Of a DNA stretch of 64,000 nucleotides, positions 1 to 12,391 are shown in pieces; positions within the stretch are counted from its first letter, which is position 1, and every line of letters starts with the position of its first letter. The DNA is from Manduca sexta (lineage: Eukaryota; Arthropoda; Insecta; Lepidoptera; Sphingidae). The notes beneath the pieces are model-generated. The model saw only the letters and a program-made list of their open reading frames with translations. It ran no database searches and was not told the origin of the DNA. A program made the position numbers and the translations under genes. The stretch covers positions 2,230,600-2,294,599 of the forward strand of contig NC_051115.1 in NCBI RefSeq assembly GCF_014839805.1. Reading direction: 5' to 3'.

Positions 1-2682
1 ACGCTTATCTGTTACTATCGATTTCACGCTGACGTCATAGTGCTATGTCATTTTTCTGCACGACAAATTTTGATTTATATATTTTTATGCCTTTTCGCCG
101 ATTCGCAGACCAAGAACTAAGCTTAGTTTAGCTCGCATGTTTGAAAAAATTACACATAAAACATAACTATATAAATACTGTATTGTCCACATAAGTGCAC
201 ATGACAACAATCAATTGACTCATTAACTATCAGGAAAGCAATTGGATAATTGTCCAACAATAGCATATAAAGCGTCATTGAACTATCAAATGTTACAACT
301 CATGTAAATTGATACAAGAATAATGAAAGAAAACTCTGTTATGCAAGGTGACAGGTACAGCAAATCAGATGTGAATGTTTAGAATGAGATAACATGTTTT
401 ATATGTTATGAAATAAAAGCTTAGACGAATAGAGATAATTTGGTAAGGGTGGAATATATATACTTTGTTTAAATAAATAAGTATTTGTATAAAAATAAAA
501 ATCTTTCATTAATGTCGGACATTTCGTTTCCATACACAAACAATACGTGTGTTCAAAAATTGCAAGTCATCTTGCCAAATTTAATGTAAAAACTCACACG
601 ATGATACAAGAATTATCAATAAACGATCGGCGCCATATTGAACATCTGCTTGATAGTGACGCAAATGTTTTTGGGCAAACCGTTTTGCACATGACTGCTT
701 CTTCACACCTCCTTCTTAAAGCCTAGTTCCGACTGTGCCAGTATTTTAATCGAATATCGAGAAATTTAATCACTTATCTGCACTAGTTTTCTCGACTTAT
801 GTTTTGTAGTTAAGACATGTTTATTTATTGGTATACTCGCTACATAGCTACAATACTAGCGTAGTTCAAAATGGTCGGCCTAAGTAGCATCAGAAAATAT
901 TGGCTCAAAAAATTTATGTTCATGAATATTGTAGTACATAATATTGAAGGGTTAAAGATAGTGTGAAGCCATACAATATTTCGTAACTCAAAGTTCTTCG
1001 TAACGGCCAATTCTTTCAGTAAAAGTTATATTTCCTAAATTATGACATTTGTGTGTCTAAAACTTGTCATTGATGGCCAGGCTTAGGGCTTAACAACAGA
1101 GGAGCAACCCGCGCGTGTCGTCATGCTTGAATTAAAATAAAATATATTTTAATGATGACATAGGATAAAATATTTATTACAATTAGTTGCATAATAACAC
1201 ATCGCTAATTCTTACATATTTAGTAAATTTTCTTTGTTAAACCTGGACCCAAGACCCAGTAGCTATTATTTTTATTTTAATACAGATACGCAAATCTAAA
1301 ACAAAACATATTCCACCTATCAAAATTGATATTTTTGTCATCATTATACTTATAAAGTTTTCGCTACGAATATATTTTATGCTATGTATTCTAACAGTCA
1401 TGATGTAGACCGCACCTGTATAAACATTGTGAAGCCGTATGGTGGTTATAAAAATACCATAAAAATTCTAAACATTCCCATAATCTACGAATTAATACCT
1501 ATACAAATCCCATTCGTGATATATTTAGTCGCTTCAGTTTTATTTGAATTTGGAAAATTCTATTTAGTCAAAGTTGGTGAATTAACAATAAATTGTCGGA
1601 ATTTTCTTTACATACGCATATTAATATACTATAGTTTAATGATACCGTATGTATTTTTGGTCAATTTGTCTATTCACCCACTATTTTGCATTGGTACCCC
1701 GAGGGTATCTTATTTGGGCAATCCAACGCCATCTCAGTTACAGCCCAACCTATAATGCTAACCTATTAAACCCACCAACAAATTTCTAGAAATAATAATC
1801 ATAGCTCCATTAAGTTAATGTAATTCGCGTGTAACTCAATTTAGTAAATTCATAATAATTACTTGTTTTATTGATTAATGACCGTCTTAAATTCGCATCC
1901 TTCGCGAGTGCAAGGTACAAAATGTACATAATTTTATGTGGAAGTGTCACGCAATCTGATAATTTTTATTGACCATTTACCGCGATATTAATAAACAAGG
2001 TATATTTATCATAAGGACAGACAAACTAAATTAGCCTTTGATGATCTGCCGAGTTGATACTCGTCTGTACTGATTTACTCGACTTAAGTTTGGTGTTGAC
2101 ATGGTTGTTATTGTATGAATTGATGCTCTTACCAAATATCAAAATATGACCAAGATAAATAAGTCCCTGACCATCTCCAACCTCTCACCTCCAATTGTGA
2201 TATTGGAAGTCAAGATATCAGAAATATTAAAATGGACCTTATCTTGTCATAAGGCCAATGCATAAATAGATTTTACAGTACGCATTGGGAGATTCGAGAC
2301 TGCCGGTGTTTGCAAACTTATTGCCATCGATTACAAACCTCGATCTCTGGCAGGACACTCATTTTTTTTTTATTGACCTGTCCGGAAGAACTCAGGATCA
2401 CACCGAATTCACAACACAAGTAGTTCTATTAAAATATATCTAACCCATTAAATAATAAATCATATTTTTCTTAAACCTTAGAGGACGTAAAAGAAATCTA
2501 CGTATTAATATATACTTTTCAAAATTTAATTTATGGTTCATAATAAATGTGGCTTACAATAACGATCTAAAGATAATGAAAGATATAACAGATAAATTAA
2601 AAAATAAATGACGCTATCATATTGCACGGAACGTAACAATCGTCTCGGCGATATCTAATCAGCGATTGCGAACGTAATGACA
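1..2682. other. AT-rich intergenic DNA, no gene recognised
   Basis: I see no supported gene, RNA gene or clear mobile element here. The longest open frame (1384-1755, plus) has AT-driven composition, no recognisable domain and no splice or start context. I treat it as chance. Confidence 0.6.
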
Positions 2683-2690
2683 GCGCGGCG

Positions 2691-3331
2691 TAGGGTTGCT
2701 AGCGTTAAAACTATAAATGTCAAAAACCAAAGAAAATACTATCTATTTATAAAAAATGACTCCTAGATACATCTGGTTTAAGTGTAAAACAGTTTTATAT
2801 GTTTAGCATCAAAACGAATAGGTATAACAATATAATTTCTTAGGCAAGTGATAACCGCAGCCTGTCATAATATTAGAGTACTTGAGCGCGGTGCTGACCT
2901 TTCAAGAATGATACACATGTAAACTGTTCTCGAAACAAAATAGGGCCCATAAAGTTATCTAGAATTTGTCTTGGAATAACTTAAGGTAATTATTAATGAA
3001 ATGAAGCATTTGATCATATAGTTGACGTCTTTACGTGTGATTAACAATGTTACGAGGGACAACTTGAGTATACCATATTGTGCATCCAGCAGTTTTAGGG
3101 CACTAAAGTTAACAAGTGCTATCATTTATATCGGATCTAAATTCATACAGAGTCGTATTTCAGCGTCAGTTAATGAACATATAAAGATATTTTAGTTGAA
3201 ATTTATATTTTTCTGTACATTTTAACATCCTTATTAGAATCGTTGTAATAACTGCAGTGCAAAAAAATGTGCTCTAAACAACAAATCGAAAAAAATATTT
3301 CAAGATTCATAAATATGAGTTGACAACCCTA
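2691..3331. mobile_element. hAT-like non-autonomous DNA transposon (MITE)
   Basis: The element begins TAGGGTTG at 2691 and ends CAACCCTA at 3331. The inverted similarity is imperfect and extends some 25-30 bp inward. It is flanked by an 8-bp direct repeat, GCGCGGCG (2683-2690) and GCGCGGCA (3332-3339), with one mismatch. An 8-bp target duplication and a TAGGGTTG/CAGGGTTG-type end are typical of the hAT superfamily. There is no transposase frame inside, so it is non-autonomous. A 108-codon open frame starting at 3320 overlaps the right end and is not considered a gene. Confidence 0.72.
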
Positions 3332-3339
3332 GCGCGGCA

Positions 3340-6300
3340 TGCCGGCGTCTGTTGCAACGACACTGACCTGCGACAACTGACAACTGTAACACCACCATTA
3401 CATCGTAATGATAGCAACCGGCAAAAACGTTGCTCAAGCATGTGTTACGAAGCAACGCGTGCAAGGTGTACGCTTCTGGGTATGCTTAACATGCATATTA
3501 GTATGAATGGAATTCGTAAACATGACCCGTGTTTTGCTCAGTTTTACCTACGTAGACGGTTTTGGGTATTGTGCAAAACAACTGTGGTGGGTACTGTTTG
3601 GTATACAAACTTAAAGAGTAGCAGTGTTTTTCTTCTTTATGCTTAAACATTGACAACACGTTTACAGATTGTCGATAAGCAGAAACTGTGTGGTGATCTT
3701 CCCAACAAATTATGGACTTATTCCTTAGCTTTAGCTTAGCTTCTGTTATAAGATAAATATATCAAAATTTTGCAAACTTGAGATACATTTTAAAACCACT
3801 TTCGTAAAAGCTTATTGACAGCATTTGCCTGACTTCTATCGTCCAAAAATCGCACCTGATAATCAATCACAACCAATACTTAAAATATTGATGTTTAATG
3901 TTTGACTTTTCAAAGTATGAGATGAGACTCCCCATCAGTCCCAATATGACATGAGCAATACAATGTCTCCTCGAACGCTGTAATACATAATTCAAATTCT
4001 CAAGATTTTTTTACTCTCAATCTCACTTACCATCAAGCGGACAGCCCCATCAGTTATATTAAAATCCCGACAGCGAATAAAAAATAGGCAAATGAACTGG
4101 TTCGTACCCCACACGGGGTCCGGTATAAGTACACAATAATTTAAACATCATGTAGTTAATGCGCGGTTACAGTAACGGTACCTTCTTGGGAGTCGAAGTG
4201 TAATTTTTCACAAAACATACCATATTCGCCACTAGGATGGAAGTGTTGGTATTTATCGATACCACTGCATATCGTTATGTCGATACTAAGGATCTAAAGT
4301 GTATAACTCAGATTCCAAATTTGAATAGTATTTTATAACTGGATGATGTCAGTGTTTCTGGCTAAAGAAAATAAATCGATGGCTTTCTACGCGACAATTG
4401 ATCAAATAAACAAAATCATTTAATTCTCAACTTATTACTAATAGCTATAAATATGTAGGTATCGATACCTTCGTCTTCAATACTTAGAGCTAATTATTTT
4501 AAAGTAAAATAACCTTTTATACGAGTCTCGGAATAAATATTTTTCATATATATACTTAAAAAAAATTGGGTTTAGGAAAATAACCATTTAATGAATTTTC
4601 ATAAAGAATATCAACTCTATATCTTCTGTTCTTATGGTATATTTTAAAAGCTTCCAAGTATCGATGATCGATAGCCAAAATATCGACAATTTAAATATCG
4701 GACCGTATCCATGACCGAGCCAAAAGAACTCATTCAACATTTTAATTTGACGCTATCAATAACAAGGGCAGTGGGTGTTTCAGCAAGGTAATTTCAATAT
4801 AAATAACGTACCGAGAAATTTATAACAATATTTTAATACCGCCATTAATTTTGAAACTCATACCGCATGTAATGAATTAATGAATATAAAGGGACAATAA
4901 AGGGATCTTTATTTATAATAATATAACATTAAAGGTTCTAGAAATTCTGTAAAAGATCTTTTTTACAGAATTTTCTATACCTTCAAATCACTAAAATTTT
5001 AGTATTAACAAATCTATATCATGGACGTATTTGTAGCGCGTATACGTTTGTTTTTTTACGCTTCCAGTCGAACCATATCGATTTATGGTGTGAGGCCATA
5101 GCACGTTTAATAGGCGTATAGATGAGCTGATACGAGTTACAAATATGTCCGATAATAGAGATAAATTCCACTATGGTAAGATTAATAATTATATAAGCCT
5201 CTAATTACTGACCAAATATAGTACAATCTTAACTTGGTTAGTCATATTTAAATCTAATTCGACAAAAACAATTAATTAAAAAAGTGCCTACATATTCTTC
5301 AGCAAACAGTTTGTTGGTTATGTTCTGTATAGTATATACATCAGCGAAAAAAAAGCTAAAATTCCCCTCGCCCTCCAAGTGGGGGTAGCGATAACGCTTT
5401 TTTTCCCGTGAAAAAAATATATAAAAAAAGTTGTCCTGTATACGTAATCGAAAAAATTCTCCCTACAATAGCTATTCCAAGTATTTTACGCAACATATTT
5501 AAACAAATCAAAACAAATTAGTACATAGAACTGTCGACAATATGTAAATTTGCGGTGAAAAAGTGATTCATTCAGCGAAGTTTGGAGGAAAAAAACATTT
5601 GATATAGCAAAAACGAGGTGTCCCTAATAACTTTATGAATCATGTCTACTTTCCTCAAAACTTTTTACCTTTGTACGACTGAATTACGAGAGAAGAAAGT
5701 GGCTCGATTTTAAGTACTATAACTGCTTGAAACCTGCTACAACACTATGAAGTCCTTTGTAACGACCAATCAGAACAAATTTTGTTGAACATGCTGTCAG
5801 ATGATGTGTTTTTATTGGTCTATTTTTACTATTTACGAACAGTTAGAGAGGTAAGTCATGAGAGATGTTTTAGATCCTAATTTCCAGTAATTACAACTAA
5901 TTAGTATAGAGAAAAGCATGAGAATAGTGATGAACAAATTCTAAACTTCAATTCTCTTATACACGTTTAGTTGATTTTTTCGTGTAGAGTAAATGTTTTT
6001 AATACAAAAGTATAGTCGTTTTGGAGTTTTGAACATACAGTGAAAACCGATTAGCGAAATCGAAGGGATCCCCGAATTTGGACGCTATATCCGATAGTCG
6101 TTATAAACGATACGCTTTTTATATGCATTTATTTAAAGAGACTATACTATTGAGTCATTATAACCGGTCTCTACTGTATTCAGTTACTCATGTGGGTAAT
6201 TGTACACGCAATGATTATTCTTAAAATAATTTAGCAAATAAGTAACTGAAATATATTTTTTTTAATTACTATAAAAATTCATGTTTAGACAACTTTAGTA

Positions 6301-6507
6301 TCAAGGCAGGTTAATTCTGCTACAAAAGATAGATGAAATGACGATTTAAATTACAAATAAATACGATACATTAAAAAATTACTTGAAAATACACATTAGG
6401 CAAATGTTCTCAAATACGATCTTTATCAAAAGCTTTAACTATTTATATTTGATAATACTTTAATATGACGTGATGTTAGTATTTAATTATAAAGTAAGAC
6501 CATGAAC
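3340..6507. other. Intergenic DNA, no gene recognised
   Basis: AT-rich sequence with no supported gene or clear repeat structure. It includes short AT-rich tracts only. Confidence 0.55.
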
Positions 6508-6850
6508 TTCAAAGACATTAAACTATATAAGTAGTTAGTTATAGATTGGACATAAGGACCAAATTTGTGCTCCAAAAGATATTACCAATTGGTAATAAGT
6601 CTTATTTGAAATGTCCGTATGACAAGATGTCAGGGTCCTTAGATATTAATACAAAAATAATATATTGACAGAAAATATGCTAATACGCGCATTAAAATGT
6701 GCAAATCACGATATGGAATATGAAGTATTTTACATTGATGTTTTGCTATTACCGTAGATTGAGTGTCCATTATATAAGCACAAAATGTTTGTAGGACAAT
6801 CTTTCCAATATCCGCTGAATATAATCTTAAAACTCGTTGATCAATTAAGA
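6508..6850 (+). repeat. Dispersed repeat family A, copy 1
   Basis: Begins with the block 'AAGACATTAAACTATATA' and contains the palindromic core ATTACCAATTGGTAAT. Close relatives lie at 7146-7475, 10116-10445, 27345-27880 (minus, interrupted) and 50040-50230. It has no coding capacity. The transposon class is undetermined. Confidence 0.7.
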
Positions 6851-7145
6851 AGTCATTTTCTACAATGTAACATAATTTGAACATTTCTATAGATTCAAAA
6901 AGTTTCTTTTAAAATGGAACGTGTTAACCTCTTTCTTCAAAAATTCAATGCGAAGTAACGATGTAGGACTTCCCACAATATTTAGATCAAATTATCTATT
7001 CACACAATCGTGTTGATTATTAGTAATACAACATCTTTGGTTGGCCGATTTCCATGGACTTCACTACACTTAGCATGATTGTAACTAAAAAAATGCCAAC
7101 CCACAAAGTATTTTTCAAAGAATGCTTATCGAAATGTCAAAATAT

Positions 7146-7475
7146 CAAAGACATTAAACTATATAGTTAGTCATAGATCGGACATGAGGACAAAATTTTT
7201 GCTCCCAAAAGTTATTACCAATTGGTAATAAGACGTCTTATTTGAAATGTCCGTATGACAAAATGTCACAGCGGCATTAGATGTTAACACAAAACAATAT
7301 ATTTACGGAAAATATGCTTATATTCGCATTAAGAATGGAAAAATATGAACTATTTTACTGTAGAATGAGTAACCATCACATAAGCGCAAATTTTTTGTAT
7401 ATAATCTTCCCAATGTACGCCCTATATATTTTTAAAACTCTGCAAAAGATCTTTTTTAAATCAACCTTTACGTTA
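7146..7475 (+). repeat. Dispersed repeat family A, copy 2
   Basis: Same order of blocks as the copy at 6508: AAGACATTAAACTATATA, the palindrome ATTACCAATTGGTAAT, then a block about GATTGAGTAACCATCACATA. Diverged by many substitutions and small indels. Confidence 0.7.
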
Positions 7476-7881
7476 GCATGTAAGTTTATATTTATAAAAA
7501 TCCGTTACATCGTGGACTTACTTATATATTAATTATTAACAGCACATTTTAGATATTTTTTATATTTTATCGCAAAATAAATCTATAATCATGCAATATA
7601 TATTTAATTATATTTATATGAAATGTGAATATTTTTTATCATAATCCAAACACCTTTGCCTTGTAGAAGTTTTGTATAGAAAAGAAAAATGAATTAGACG
7701 TAAATAATGTATAATTGACTAGCCTTTCATTGCTTGTTTGTTAATTTTTCTTAAAAAAGATCTTTCTATGTGCCAAACTTCATTAAAATCCGTTCATGAG
7801 TTTCTACGTTGACTGATAACAAACATTACCATCGCATTTATATTTTAGAAAAATATGAGTAAGAAATAATATTAGTATTAA

Positions 7882-8010
7882 TGATTTCTTATGTTTACGC
7901 GAATGTTAGACATTAAAATTAAACTACTTTTCTGATTTTATCACGGTTTGTTTATATTTTAGTTTTCTCCCGACGTTTCGTAGACTTTGCTTAGTATTTC
8001 AGGATATCTG
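7882..8010 (+). repeat. Fragment of MITE family F (CCCGACGTTTCG)
   Basis: Matches the left end of the complete element at 37605-38044, including TTTACGCGAATGTTAGACATT and CTCCCGACGTTTCG. The right end is missing. Confidence 0.6.
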
Positions 8011-8314
8011 TGAACTAGTGGCGAAGATGCCATTCTCTAAAAAGAAACCCGACACAACATATAGGTACTGATGCATGAATGCGGTCAACAAATCGTTCTA
8101 ATGATAGATTCTACATAAAGAGAAGTAGGAATCGGGTTCTATGGACCCTTTATCACGCTGTGATATATATAACTACAATCATTCACATTTCATACAAACA
8201 GAGAAACATTAAACTATCCGCGGTGCGTTACATAACTGTGATATAATACTGTAATAGGCAAGAGATTTCCAAATGTCTTATCTTATGGAGGGTTGATTTT
8301 TATATGTGCAAGTT

Positions 8315-8700
8315 AAATTGACCTCACTGCATCTGATGGTAAGGAGTCCAATGGCGACTGACGAGAGATGATTACCCCTCAGTCGAACCAACTCCTCCCT
8401 ATCTTTCTATTTGATTAATTTCGTTGCGGAATAATGACATATTAGTTTTCCTGAGACTCGTCGAGCTTCACTGCTCGCTGTCATACAATGCCACTGCTGA
8501 TCCTGGCTTATAGTTGTAGTGGTGGGTGTGAGGGCGGGAAAGTCTCTACCCCTCAGTCGACACAATTATGTCTGTTAGAACCGGTTATACACAGGCTGAA
8601 CTCGGAACGCGACACACTTATCACCATGGCGGGTTTTAACATCTTGTGTTCGGTCGCTATCCGGGCGAATATAAAATATATCCTACCAGTATAGAAGGAC
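8315..8700 (+). repeat. Dispersed repeat with GTCGACTGACGAGAGATGATTA-type block
   Basis: Contains 'ATCTGATGGTAAGGAGTCCAAT' and 'GGAACGCGACAC' blocks that recur at 18060-18150, 22085-22250 (minus), 22605-22690, 26155-26340, 34655-34770, 41690-42095 and 53625-54020. The right end repeatedly reads as 'ATAAAATATATCCTACCA'. No coding frame is recognised, and its class is unknown. Confidence 0.6.
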
Positions 8701-9289
8701 ATTTTTCTTTGTGCTGTTGGTCTAGCTATTCCTTTGTTAAGCACTAAATTTCCTCTATTAAACTCGTGCTGTATTAGGGGCTTTCTTTTACCTGACCCCT
8801 AATGATGTTCTAACTACGCTTTTGCTTGGGGATCATAATTTCGATTTAAAGTAGACAAGTGGCCATTTTATTGACTTTGGAAATCTCCTTATATTCTTTC
8901 TATGCAACTAAACATACAATTATTATAGGAATGAAAGGTTGTGTTAATAAAAATCAAAGATAATATTTTTAAGAAGTATAAATAATCTCTTCACAACGAA
9001 TTATTTTGTATAAGTTTTCATTCAACAGAAATCAGGATTTTTTGTAAGTATCAAGATCTTTCAATTCAACTATATAAATGTCATTTTACAGTCGTTTTAA
9101 AGTATGAGGATGAATCTATTATTCTATTTCTTGATATGGCACTTATAAAAATCATATTTTATTTACGTGAATAAAACCAATGATATGGCCCATACACAGA
9201 TGTTTAATAACGACGTTCAGACGTTATCTTTAATAAAAAAAGAGATTACCAAATAGAGATCTTCTGTAATCAAATGACACCTTGTTAGC
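8701..9289. other. Intergenic DNA, nothing recognised
   Basis: AT-rich. No gene, RNA or repeat that I can support. Confidence 0.5.
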
Positions 9290-9965
9290 CAATGACGTTT
9301 TACAAATAGACGCGTCATGCACTAACAAAATGGCACATAACAACGGCGCACTATTTACTATAGTCACGTACCTGTACATATAATTTCAAATTGGCTCGAA
9401 GAAGGAATAAAAGATGCAGCATACATTCGTTAGAAAAGGATATATATACATCGACAGTTACGTAACAACGTTAGTGCACGCTCATTGGCTGTCAAGTCGG
9501 GCAATTACCTTACTTTCGTCTTGCCAGTATTGAGCTCGGACAACGTATATATGTAATAAAAACATCTTAGTTGATAGCCCTATAGGTAAATAGGGCGATT
9601 TTTTTACTCTGACTTATACGGCCATCGAAGTTGTCCTTCGAATAGAACGCCCGTAATTACAAAAACACCTGACCTTATGGATCTAAGACGTTTTTATTAC
9701 ATAGATACGTTGTCCGAGCTCAATAGTGGCAAGACGAATTTAAGGTAATTGCCCGACTTGATGGCCAATGAGCGTGCGGCACTAACGTTGTTACGTGACT
9801 GTCGATGTATATATCCTTTTCTAACAAATGTATGCTGCATCTTTTTATTCCTTCTTCGAGCCAATTTGTAATTATATGTACAGGTACGTGACTATAGTAA
9901 ATACTGCGCCGTTTTTATGTGCCATTTTGTTAGTGTATGACGCGTCTATTTGTAAAATGTCATTG
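9290..9965. mobile_element. Fold-back element with about 280-bp inverted arms
   Basis: The left arm (9290-9570) and right arm (9681-9965) are near-perfect inverted copies. For example, CAATGACGTTTTACAAATAG at the left end mirrors CTATTTGTAAAATGTCATTG at the right. A central spacer of about 110 bp separates them. No open frame of note is present, so it is a non-autonomous fold-back or long-TIR DNA element. I could not identify a convincing target-site duplication: the flanks are GTTAGC and TTATGG. Confidence 0.8.
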
Positions 9966-10115
9966 TTATGGATGATATTTTAATTTTTATTAACACATAT
10001 ATTTATCGTAGTATGAAATATAAAGCGTTTGCTCTAAAAGGCGTTTATAGCACCTAACTTACTGATAAAATTATAATTTGTCATCAAAACGCTGAAAATA
10101 TGATTTCTTTAAAGC

Positions 10116-10445
10116 CAAAGACATTAAACTATATATTTAGTTATAGATCGGACATCAGGACCAAATGTTTGCTTCAAAAGTTATTACCAATTGTAATAAG
10201 TCGCGTTTGAAATGTCCGTGTGACAAGATGTCAGCGTCCTTAGATATTAATACAAAAATAATATATTTACAGAAAATATATGCTAATATTCGCAAATCGT
10301 GCAAATCACGATATGGATTATGAAGTATTTTACATTGATGTTTTGCTATTACTGTAGATTGAGTAACCATCACATAAGCACAAAATGTTTGTATGACAAT
10401 CCCAACGTCCGCTTTATATAATCTTAGAACTCTGATCAAAGCTGT
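10116..10445 (+). repeat. Dispersed repeat family A, copy 3
   Basis: Same blocks as copies at 6508 and 7146. The palindrome is slightly degenerate here (ATTACCAATTGTAATAAG). Confidence 0.68.
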
Positions 10446-10982
10446 GATTAAAATCATATTTCTCGCAAATGAAGATTATTTGACAGGATTTTGAATATAC
10501 CATCTATGGAAATAACAATTTATATTCTTTATGCATATGTGCTAATATATATATGTTATGAGTTTTAAAATATTTTGAGTTAGGCGCTAAGTAAAATTAT
10601 TTAATAATATATTATCACTAATAAATTAATGTAAATCGATAAATTATTAATGAGATCATCAACTAAAATTAATGACTAAATAAATGTATGTCCGTTGTAT
10701 CAAATTTACTTAATTTCTGGACGTGAATAGTTTTTCTAAACATGGACGTAAACAATCCAATTGAAATAAAAAATAAATTAATTTGATATATACCTTAAAC
10801 TATACATATGTAAAAATATAATTTGATTGTCATTCATGCAAATAAATATAACCGACGCTTCATAGGCAATCATATCTAAGCGACAAATATACCCAAAATT
10901 AAATATAAATATTTCGAATCGCCATATTTTTCTCGTCATTAGATCTAGGTTTTGTAGATCTAGGATAATTTTATAACATTAT
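10446..10982. other. Intergenic DNA, nothing recognised
   Basis: Very AT-rich, with no supported feature. Confidence 0.5.
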
Positions 10983-11190
10983 CCCCTTATTCATAGAAGT
11001 TTTTATCTAAGGATGGAGCATTGCTGGCATGGCAGCCTTCGCAGTGCATAGACATAAGGCCGATGTGATTGGCTAATATTGAGTTAAAACTTGAATCTAG
11101 TTGGCTGTCAGATAAACAAAACTGAGAAACAGACTTGTTATCGCAGCAATGCTCCGTCCTTAGATAAATAACGTCTATGAATAAAAGGGT
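10983..11190. mobile_element. MITE with about 43-bp inverted ends (CCCCTTATTCATAG)
   Basis: The left end CCCCTTATTCATAG...GGATGGAGCATTGCT is mirrored by AGCAATGCTCCGTCC...CTATGAATAAAAGGG at the right. A second copy lies inside Reptin intron 3 at 58911-59167. It is non-coding and short (about 208 bp), consistent with a MITE. Confidence 0.78.
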
Positions 11191-11554
11191 AGATCTTTAT
11201 AAAATGAAAAGTTTAATTGTTATGAATTTTCACATTAAAATCAAAACTTAAAACACTCTACTCAAAAATTTACTGATTTTCGCTTAGATATGTTTGCCTT
11301 TCAAGCTAATGTTCCTTGTTTGTGGAAACAATATATCAAATGACAGTTATGTAAAATGTTATCATATAAATATTTAAATTTTCTACCATATTTATTTTGT
11401 GCTAAAAAGCATGTTTTTACTTAATAAATAATAATTTAATAATCATGGGGCCTTCTTTTCTCAATCTAAAGCATTTTCTGAAAGGAAAATAATACATTTG
11501 TTAGATAATACTTCAAAATAGAGATAGGATAGAGCTTTTTTTATTATTTTTGTA
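11191..11554. other. Intergenic DNA, nothing recognised
   Basis: AT-rich stretch without a supported feature. Confidence 0.45.
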
Positions 11555-11690
11555 TGCATGACGAGACGAGCTTGCCGTTCGCCTGATGGTAAGCGATACG
11601 ATCCATAAACAGAAGAAACACCAACACCTTGAATTATAAAGTATTGTTTGGTATTCCACTGCGCTCGCCTGAGACATGAGATATTAGTTA
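11555..11690 (-). repeat. Poly(A)-tailed repeat family C, 3' portion
   Basis: In reverse it contains the family-C blocks ATGTCTCAGG...GGTATTCC...TAAGGTGTTGGTGTTTC...CTTACCATCAGGCGAACGGC and GCTCGTCTCGTCAT. It forms an inverted pair with the plus-strand copy that follows. Confidence 0.7.
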
Positions 11691-11804
11691 CTTTGTGTAG
11701 TAGTTATACTGGCTACAATAACAGAATATACTAACAGAAATAGTACTTATCGAACATCGACTAAAAACTGTCGTAACAAAATAAATGTTGTACCTAAGTT
11801 TACT

Positions 11805-12070
11805 GGTGGTAGGTCTTTCATATGTGAGAGTCCTGGGTACCACCGCAATGTCTATTTCTGTCAAGCAATGTGTAGTCACTTGTGTTCCGGTTTGAACATT
11901 GTAGCCAGAGTAACTACTGGACATAAACTTAACTTCTCATGTCTCAGGATGGCGAGAATGGAATAACAAACAATACTTTGTGATTCTAGGTGTTGATATT
12001 TCTACTGTTTATGGGTGGTCGTATTACCATTAAATGGACTGTAAGCTCGTCTCGTCATTCAAAAAAAAAA
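11805..12070 (+). repeat. Poly(A)-tailed repeat family C, near full length
   Basis: Starts at GGTGGTAGGTCTTTCATATG and ends GCTCGTCTCGTCATTC followed by A-rich sequence. The constant 3' end plus A tail suggests a retroposed (SINE/LINE-derived) family. Other copies are at 28637, 45103 and 56600 (plus) and 40535, 48390 and 49147 (minus), with a 3' fragment at 60225. Confidence 0.72.
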
Positions 12071-12235
12071 CTGGCCTATTTTTTTTTATTTGCTGCGAAC
12101 TTCAATATAGACTGCAAGCTCGTCTCGTCATTAAAAAAATCAGATCCAAATTTTTTTTTTGATGCGAATTTCAATATGGACTGCAAGCTCGTCTAGTCAT
12201 AAAAAAAAATCATATCCGACATTTTTTTTATTTTG
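12030..12235 (+). repeat. Tandem triplication of a family-C 3' end
   Basis: The block ACTGCAAGCTCGTCT(C/A)GTCAT followed by an A-run occurs three times (about 12037, 12112 and 12180), spaced by roughly 70 bp, each after a GCGAA(C/T)TTCAATAT-like stretch. It lies immediately downstream of the M1-family gene stop codon (12266) on the minus strand. It contributes the AATAAA at 12232-12227 that may serve as that gene's poly(A) signal. Confidence 0.7.
12227..12232 (-). terminator. Possible poly(A) signal AATAAA of the M1 homologue
   Basis: AATAAA lies 33 bp beyond the stop codon on the minus strand, within the tandem family-C repeat. It would give a very short 3'UTR. Alternatively the real 3' end lies further downstream after a 3'UTR intron. 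Confidence 0.35.
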
Positions 12236-12265
12236 ACGTGGATTTTGACATCGACTTACCTGACC

Positions 12266-12391
12266 TCACTGGTTGATTGAGTTGAAGTATTTGAGCAGAT
12301 CGGCGTCAGCTCGCATGACCCAGGCTGCGTTGAGGGCTATGGTGTCCAGCGCAGCGGCCGCGCCCCGATACTCACCGAACACCTCTCTGAA
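12266..12391 (-). CDS. M1 homologue exon 26 (terminal, stop TGA)
   Basis: Encodes FREVFGEYRGAAAALDTIAL... and ends LLKYFNSINQ then TGA at 12268-12266. The final helix matches the last helical repeat of ERAP1_C-type domains. There is no C-terminal hydrophobic tail, so this is not a GPI-anchored midgut-type APN. A GTAAGT nine bases past the stop codon might be a 3'UTR donor or fortuitous. Confidence 0.9.
   Translation of the reverse strand, partial: FREVFGEYRGAAAALDTIALNAAWVMRADADLLKYFNSINQ

Noticed and set aside
1384..1755. 123-codon open frame on the plus strand
   Set aside because: AT-driven composition, no domain or splice context; chance frame in AT-rich DNA.
3320..3646. 108-codon plus-strand frame
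   Set aside because: Begins inside the right end of the hAT-like MITE; no recognisable motif.
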